Shown here piece by piece: positions 59,441 to 64,000 of a stretch of 64,000 nucleotides of DNA (the stretch's first letter is position 1; the number at the start of each line of letters is the position of its first letter). Origin of the DNA: JAHEEL01 sp963836085 (lineage in GTDB: Bacteria; Actinomycetota; Acidimicrobiia; Spongiisociales; UBA5794); assembly GCA_963836085.1 (NCBI GenBank), contig CAWIHT010000014.1:354005-418004 (forward strand), written 5' to 3'. Both the position numbers and the translations under genes were made by a program. The notes under the pieces are model-generated. The model was not told the DNA's origin, ran no database searches, and saw nothing but the letters and a program-made list of their open reading frames with translations.

Positions 59441-60582
59441 TGACCGCCTCCGCCTCTGGGGACCGTCGCCTCAACCATCCATCCCCGTTCGGGTCCGGGA
59501 CCGGCGCGAAAGGAGCCTCCGAGGAGCTTGGCTCGCTCGGCCATCCCCGTCAGCCCGAAGCCGTCGGAGTTGTCAGCCGGCCCGGACACCTCGCCGTCGT
59601 CGGCCACGGTCAAGTGCACGGTGTCCTCACCGCCGGTCACGTGAACATTGACCGCAGTGGCGCCGCGAGCGTGGCGGCGGGCATTGGTGATCGACTCTTG
59701 GGCCATCCGGTACACGGCAGCACCGACTGTGGACGACAGTTGGTCGAGATCGCCGGAGATCTGCACGATGACACGAGGGGGACCCGTCGCGTCGGCGAGG
59801 TGCGCGATGTCCGTGACTCCTGCCTGGGGCGCCAACTCCGCCTCCTCGTCACGGCGGAGTACACCGACCATGGCTCGCATCTCCGCGAGCGTGCGCGATG
59901 CCTCCGCCTCGATGGTGTCGAGGGCCCGGATCGCCGCGGATGGATCGGTAGCAGCAACCGTCCGCCCGGCCTGTGCCTGGATAGCGATTGCCGATACGTG
60001 GTGGGCCACGGTGTCGTGGAGTTCTCGCGCGAGTTGCTCTCGTTCGTACAGTCGAGCTTCCTCGACGGCCCGCTCTCGGGCACTGGACCAGTAGCGGACC
60101 GAAGCGCCCAGCACCGCGGGAAAGAGGAGGAACACGGTCCCCGCAGCAGTCTCCGCGAAGTCAATGTTCCCGGCGGTGAGGCTGACCCACGGAAACACCA
60201 CCAGGATCGGAAGCCCCATCAGCATGTCCCGGCCTGAACCCCACCGGGTCAGGGCAAAGGGAATCAGGAGGATGACGACGCCGGCATAGATGCCATCAGA
60301 GCCCTGCACCCCGGCAGCGTTGGTGGCGACCTCGATGGCCACCACCGATGTGTACGCGAAGACCGTGACGAGGAGCGGGTGCGTACGCCTCCACGGAAGC
60401 ACGAGAGCAAGTGCCAGCGTGAACACCAACTGGACGGACTCCCACGGCATGCTCCTGAAGGCGAACTCGGTCAGCGCCACCACGACCACCGTGGCGGAGA
60501 GCACCCAATCCCAGCGTGTCGGTGGCGGCGCGTCCGCCACCGCCGGCTCGTTCCAGATTGTTCGCAGTGTCCTACGCATCAC
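59437..60582 (-). CDS. Sensor histidine kinase, HisKA_3 (DesK/NarX-like)
   Basis: The 381-residue membrane kinase has about five hydrophobic segments in residues 20-165, then the HisKA_3 box EREQLARELHDTVAHHVSAIAIQAQAGR with the phospho-His in ELHDTVAHH. The ATPase domain ends in NSDGFGLTGMAERAKLLGGSFRAGPGPERGWMVEATVP. Such kinases sense membrane state or antibiotics and phosphorylate NarL-type partners. It is 149 bases upstream of, and divergent from, the MMPL transporter gene. Confidence 0.95.
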   Translation of the reverse strand: MMRRTLRTIWNEPAVADAPPPTRWDWVLSATVVVVALTEFAFRSMPWESVQLVFTLALALVLPWRRTHPLLVTVFAYTSVVAIEVATNAAGVQGSDGIYAGVVILLIPFALTRWGSGRDMLMGLPILVVFPWVSLTAGNIDFAETAAGTVFLLFPAVLGASVRYWSSARERAVEEARLYEREQLARELHDTVAHHVSAIAIQAQAGRTVAATDPSAAIRALDTIEAEASRTLAEMRAMVGVLRRDEEAELAPQAGVTDIAHLADATGPPRVIVQISGDLDQLSSTVGAAVYRMAQESITNARRHARGATAVNVHVTGGEDTVHLTVADDGEVSGPADNSDGFGLTGMAERAKLLGGSFRAGPGPERGWMVEATVPRGGGGQ

Positions 60583-60731
60583 ATCGCAGCGTAGGGGACG
60601 AGGCGTATCCGTGAATCAGCCGGAAGTACTACCTGCACCCTGTCCAGAGGACCCAACCTTTTGTGGCCGTTGCGCCGATGGCGACGGCGCCTCCCTCAGA
60701 CAAGATGCCACCAATCGTTCAAAGGAGAACA

Positions 60732-62978
60732 ATGTCGAACGCGCTGTACTGGTTGGGACGATCCGCAGCCCGGCACCCGTGGCGGGTCCTCGGTGCATGG
60801 CTCGCCGTGTCTGTTCTGGTCATCATGACCTCAGCCACGGTTGGCGAGAGCCTCAAGGACACCACCGCGGTGCCCGGCCTCGATTCGCAGGAAGCCATCG
60901 ACCTGCTCACCGCTGCGCATTCCGATTCGGCAGGCCTCACTGCGGAGATCGTCGTCGCAGCGCCGGACGGCACCACGTTCTTCGAGTCCTCCGAGGCACG
61001 CGCCGCCCTGCAGAGCGTCCAGACCATGGCCACAGAGTTGCCGAGCGTGTTGGGAACGAGCGATCCCGCCGGGGCACTGGCACAAGGGCCCGAGGCGGCC
61101 GGCGCCAGCGGGTCGGTCTCCCCAGATGGTCGGATCGCCCTGATCCGGGTGCAGTACCCGGTGGTCGAAGAACTGAGCGCCGGCGACTTGGAGAATCTGA
61201 CGAACCTCGCCGCCGAGGCGGCGACGGTGACTCCCCTTCAGGTCGAGGCCAGCGGGGATCTGTTCTTCGCATTCGGGTCGGGCGAGACCAACATCGGCGA
61301 GATGCTCGGCCTTGTTGCTGCCGCCGTCATCCTGCTGGTGTCGTTCGGTTCCGTGATCGCCATGGGGCTTCCCATCGGCCTCGCACTCTTTGGCATCACG
61401 CTTGGCGTTGCGGCGATGCCGCTCATCACCTATCTGGTCGAGATCCCGAGCTTCGCACCCGAGATGGCCACCATGATCGGCCTCGGTGTCGGCATTGACT
61501 ACGCCCTGTTCCTCGTCACCCGCCATCGGGAGCACCTCGCCCTCGGCATGACGGTCCCCGAGTCTGCAGGACGGGCGACTGCCACGGCCGGGCAGGCAAT
61601 CGTGTTCGCAGGCGGCACCGTCGTGATCGCCATCCTCGGCATGGGCGTGGCTGGGATCCCGTTCATGACGGCCGGTGGTCTTGCCACCGCAGTGATCGTG
61701 ATGATCATGGTGATCGCATCGATCACGCTGCTCCCTGCCTTCCTCGGCCTCGCCGGAGATCGAATGAAGCGACTCGGCCTTCACCGGCGGCACGCGGCGC
61801 GGGACCGGGACGCCACGGCGACATGGATGCGCTGGGGTCGCCACGTATCCGCCCACGCCAAGATCTACGCAGTGGGCACAACGGTCTTGCTGCTGGCACT
61901 CGCAGCACCCGTGACGGCCCTGCGTCTGGGGTTTCCGGACGACGGCACGCTGCCGGATTCCCGCACCGAGCGGAGGGCCTATGACCTGGTAGCAGAAGGC
62001 TTCGGGCCCGGGGTCAACGGGCCGCTGCTCATCGCCGTCGACATCTCCCAGGATGCGACCGTGGTCGAGCCGTTGTCCGTCGCGATCGCGGCCGACGAGG
62101 GCATTGCGGCGGTTGCCCCTGCCGACATCAACACCGATGCCGGTGTGGCGACCATCGTGGCGTTCCCGACGACGGCACCCCAGGACATCGCCACAGTCGA
62201 CACCATCGAGCGCCTCCGTCAAAGCGTGTTTCCGCCCGTCCTCGACGAGAGTCCGTCGCACGCCCACGTGGGCGGTTTGACGGCCAACTTCGCCGACATG
62301 GGCGACAAGGTCACCAACCGGTTGCCGTACTTCATCGGCACCGTGATCCTCCTGTCGTTCCTCCTCCTGATGCTGCTGTTCCGGTCGATCCTGGTGCCGC
62401 TGAAGGCCGCGCTGCTCAACTTGCTCAGCATTGGAGCTGCCTACGGCGTACTGGTGATGGTGTTCCAGTGGGGGTGGGGCAAGAGCCTCATCGGCCTCGA
62501 GTCGACCGCTCCGATCGTTTCGTTCATCCCCATGTTCATGTTCGCGATTCTGTTCGGCCTATCGATGGACTACGAAGTGTTCCTGCTGTCCCGGGTCCGC
62601 GAGGAGTATCTGATCACCGGCGACAACGAAGGCTCGGTCATCCACGGTATCGCCAGCACTGCTCGAGTGATCACGTCGGCTGCTTTGATCATGATCGTCG
62701 TCTTCCTCGGTTTCGTCCTCGGCGACGACCCGAGCATCAAGATGGTCGGCCTCGGTCTGGCGACGGCGATCTTCGTAGACGCCACGATCGTGCGGCTGAT
62801 CCTGGTCCCGGCAACCATGAAGCTGATGGGCAACGCCAACTGGTGGATCCCCCGGTGGCTCGACCGACTGTTGCCATCCATCCACATCGAAGGCGAGACC
62901 GGGCTGCCCGCCCCGGAACTGGTCGGCAACCGTCCGGTGGCAGATCCCGAGCCAGAGCTCGTCGGCGCCAGAGCCTGA
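60732..62978 (+). CDS. MMPL family transporter
   Basis: The 748-residue protein has two RND-type halves with membrane helices, each ending in an MMPL bundle: IGLGVGIDYALFLVTRHREHLALG and FAILFGLSMDYEVFLLSRVREEYLI, the conserved GxGxDYxLF motifs. Large extracytoplasmic loops follow the first helix of each half (residues about 30-190 and 420-560). MMPL proteins export lipids or small molecules using proton flow. The ATG at 60732 has GGAGAACA upstream. The adjacent two-component system suggests inducible export. Confidence 0.92.
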   Translation: MSNALYWLGRSAARHPWRVLGAWLAVSVLVIMTSATVGESLKDTTAVPGLDSQEAIDLLTAAHSDSAGLTAEIVVAAPDGTTFFESSEARAALQSVQTMATELPSVLGTSDPAGALAQGPEAAGASGSVSPDGRIALIRVQYPVVEELSAGDLENLTNLAAEAATVTPLQVEASGDLFFAFGSGETNIGEMLGLVAAAVILLVSFGSVIAMGLPIGLALFGITLGVAAMPLITYLVEIPSFAPEMATMIGLGVGIDYALFLVTRHREHLALGMTVPESAGRATATAGQAIVFAGGTVVIAILGMGVAGIPFMTAGGLATAVIVMIMVIASITLLPAFLGLAGDRMKRLGLHRRHAARDRDATATWMRWGRHVSAHAKIYAVGTTVLLLALAAPVTALRLGFPDDGTLPDSRTERRAYDLVAEGFGPGVNGPLLIAVDISQDATVVEPLSVAIAADEGIAAVAPADINTDAGVATIVAFPTTAPQDIATVDTIERLRQSVFPPVLDESPSHAHVGGLTANFADMGDKVTNRLPYFIGTVILLSFLLLMLLFRSILVPLKAALLNLLSIGAAYGVLVMVFQWGWGKSLIGLESTAPIVSFIPMFMFAILFGLSMDYEVFLLSRVREEYLITGDNEGSVIHGIASTARVITSAALIMIVVFLGFVLGDDPSIKMVGLGLATAIFVDATIVRLILVPATMKLMGNANWWIPRWLDRLLPSIHIEGETGLPAPELVGNRPVADPEPELVGARA

Positions 62979-63011
62979 GAGCGTTGCCGGGACGGGAACC
63001 AGACGTGGCGG

Positions 63012-63032
63012 AACCCCTGCATCGCAGGGGTT
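63012..63032. terminator. Bidirectional hairpin terminator after the MMPL gene
   Basis: AACCCCTGC (63012-63020) and GCAGGGGTT (63024-63032) form a perfect nine-base stem with an ATC loop, followed by a short T-tract. It lies 34 bases after the MMPL stop and before the convergent Ala-rich gene. Confidence 0.75.
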
Positions 63033-63105
63033 TCGTTCGCACGCACCGCCGCATGGATGGACACCGCCGCGCGGGATCCGCCAGACCGCTCTCGTGAGCC
63101 CGGCG

Positions 63106-63873
63106 CTACGAGTCCGCGCCTCGCGACCTTGTGTTGACAACGGCCTGTTGGGCAGACCGGCCGAGCTTCTCCGCTGCAGCATGGGCCCCGTCGTACGCAG
63201 CGGCCGTCGCCGATTCAGTGGACATGCCGGCGGCGAGGGCAGCTTTGCGCGCGCCGTCGATCGCCCCGCTCGCTGCTTCCCCAACACCGACCCCGAGCCT
63301 GCTCGCGTTGTCGACAATTGATGCGGCGGTCATGCGTATGGCGATTTCGACATCCGACGTGAGTTCGCCCGCGCCTTCGGCAACGCCCTCGATCGTCGCA
63401 GCGGCGATCTGACGCGAACGATCGGGCGCGTCAGCAGCGGCGTCCATGGCACTCGAGCCAGCGACGGCGGCGGCATCACCGGTTCGTATGCCAGCGGTTC
63501 TCGCTCCCTGCATGAGGCCACGCGCCACCGCCCGTGCCGTGCGATCGGCACCCAACCCGGCTTTCGAGGCAGCGGATCGGGCTTCCGTCGCCGTTGACGC
63601 CATGTACTCCTTGGAAAGGGCTCCGCGCTCGGTGGCGGACTCCATCGCACCTTCGATCGCTCCGGTCGTGGTACGGGCGAGACCGGTGCCCGCTTCGCGT
63701 GCAGCGTCGATCGTTCCGCGTATTGCAGCGGCAGCGGCAGCGGTTGCGGATGAGGTGGGCTCTGCGATCGCAGTTCGCACGGCACGTGCAGCGCCGCGAC
63801 CGATGGCACCCGAATCGCGAAACACCTTGGTCATGCGCTTCCGGGCTGCGTCGGTGACATCTTCGTTCTGCAC
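63106..63873 (-). CDS. Alanine-rich repetitive protein, unknown function
   Basis: The 255-residue protein is very rich in Ala, Gly, Thr and Arg with degenerate repeats of about 30 residues (AAAAAIRGTIDAAREAGTGLARTTTGAIEGAMESATERGAL, GLGADRTARAVARGLMQGARTAGIRTGDAAAVAGSSAMDAAAD, GVAEGAGELTSDVEIAIRMTAASIVDNASRLG). It is predicted to be amphipathic-helical throughout and to lack signal or membrane segments. Proteins of this kind are known from actinobacteria and proteobacteria, but I do not recognise a characterised family. The stop is 73 bases from the shared terminator. Confidence 0.65.
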   Translation of the reverse strand: MQNEDVTDAARKRMTKVFRDSGAIGRGAARAVRTAIAEPTSSATAAAAAAIRGTIDAAREAGTGLARTTTGAIEGAMESATERGALSKEYMASTATEARSAASKAGLGADRTARAVARGLMQGARTAGIRTGDAAAVAGSSAMDAAADAPDRSRQIAAATIEGVAEGAGELTSDVEIAIRMTAASIVDNASRLGVGVGEAASGAIDGARKAALAAGMSTESATAAAYDGAHAAAEKLGRSAQQAVVNTRSRGADS

Positions 63874-64000
63874 GGATCCTCCAGTCGCTCACAGCAATGA
63901 GCGGAACCATACTCGCCGACAATCCACCCACGCGATCGCAACCGGGAGGTGATCGGGAACCGGTCGATCACTGCCCGTTCCAAGAGAACCCGTGCAGCCG

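Overview
The window is high-GC DNA with a dense, actinobacterial style of gene packing. Clues are a 13E12/DUF222-type HNH endonuclease, lipoproteins with a Thr-rich linker after the lipobox Cys, a GlnR-like box in front of amtB-glnK, a FCD-type GntR regulator and GTG/TTG starts. An Acidimicrobiia-like or related deep actinobacterial lineage fits best, but that is inference. No rRNA, tRNA, CRISPR array or insertion sequence was seen.

Bases 1-19316 look like one catabolic regulon. A minus-strand operon encodes a PEP-utilising swivelling-domain protein, a FCD-type GntR regulator, an HPr-kinase-like P-loop protein and the start of a second molybdenum-hydroxylase FAD subunit that leaves the window. 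A second minus-strand operon encodes a VOC protein and the FAD, Fe-S and molybdopterin subunits of a xanthine-dehydrogenase/CO-dehydrogenase-type hydroxylase. Divergent from it is a branched-chain-type ABC importer of five genes ending in a strong terminator. A fourth unit encodes an AhpD-like protein, a tyrosine-phosphatase-like protein, a PPDK-like protein lacking the PEP/pyruvate TIM barrel, and a Tm-1-like (UPF0261) ATP-binding protein. The palindrome ATAATCGATTAT occurs, perfect or with one end base changed, at the promoters of these units (4415, 9180, 14325). At 9180 it covers the -10 boxes of two face-to-face promoters. The layout suggests uptake of an unknown, probably aromatic or N-heterocyclic compound, ATP/PEP-type phosphotransfer, and Mo-dependent hydroxylation, under one GntR-type repressor. 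This is the best candidate for an undescribed system here.

Bases 19352-26497 are mixed housekeeping genes: an AraC regulator with an effector domain, TrmO, a glycine-rich membrane protein, a monoacylglycerol-lipase-like hydrolase overlapping a radical SAM protein, an MFS transporter and the HNH protein. Bases 26603-30893 form the nitrogen-control block amtB-glnK, with glnD convergent behind a shared hairpin. Bases 31049-37328 hold a ClC channel, a PAP2 phosphatase, a large kinase/flippase-like membrane protein broken by a one-base frameshift, a membrane protein, a MarR regulator and an unknown protein.

Bases 37449-43287 hold an MFS transporter, a DUF1801 protein, a TetR-controlled SDR pair with tandem operators, a small TfoX-like protein and an alpha/alpha-toroid protein. 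Bases 43972-50098 are a stress/ion island: two tandem-domain universal stress proteins around a Ca-type P-ATPase, then a KhtT/KhtU-like K+/H+ antiporter pair. A decayed OsmC gene and katG follow. Bases 53890-56940 are a cobalamin riboswitch with a visible Shine-Dalgarno sequestering switch and btuFCD. The right end has an SRPBCC-like protein, a quinone-oxidoreductase-like enzyme, a NarL/HisKA_3 two-component pair, an MMPL transporter and an Ala-rich repetitive protein.
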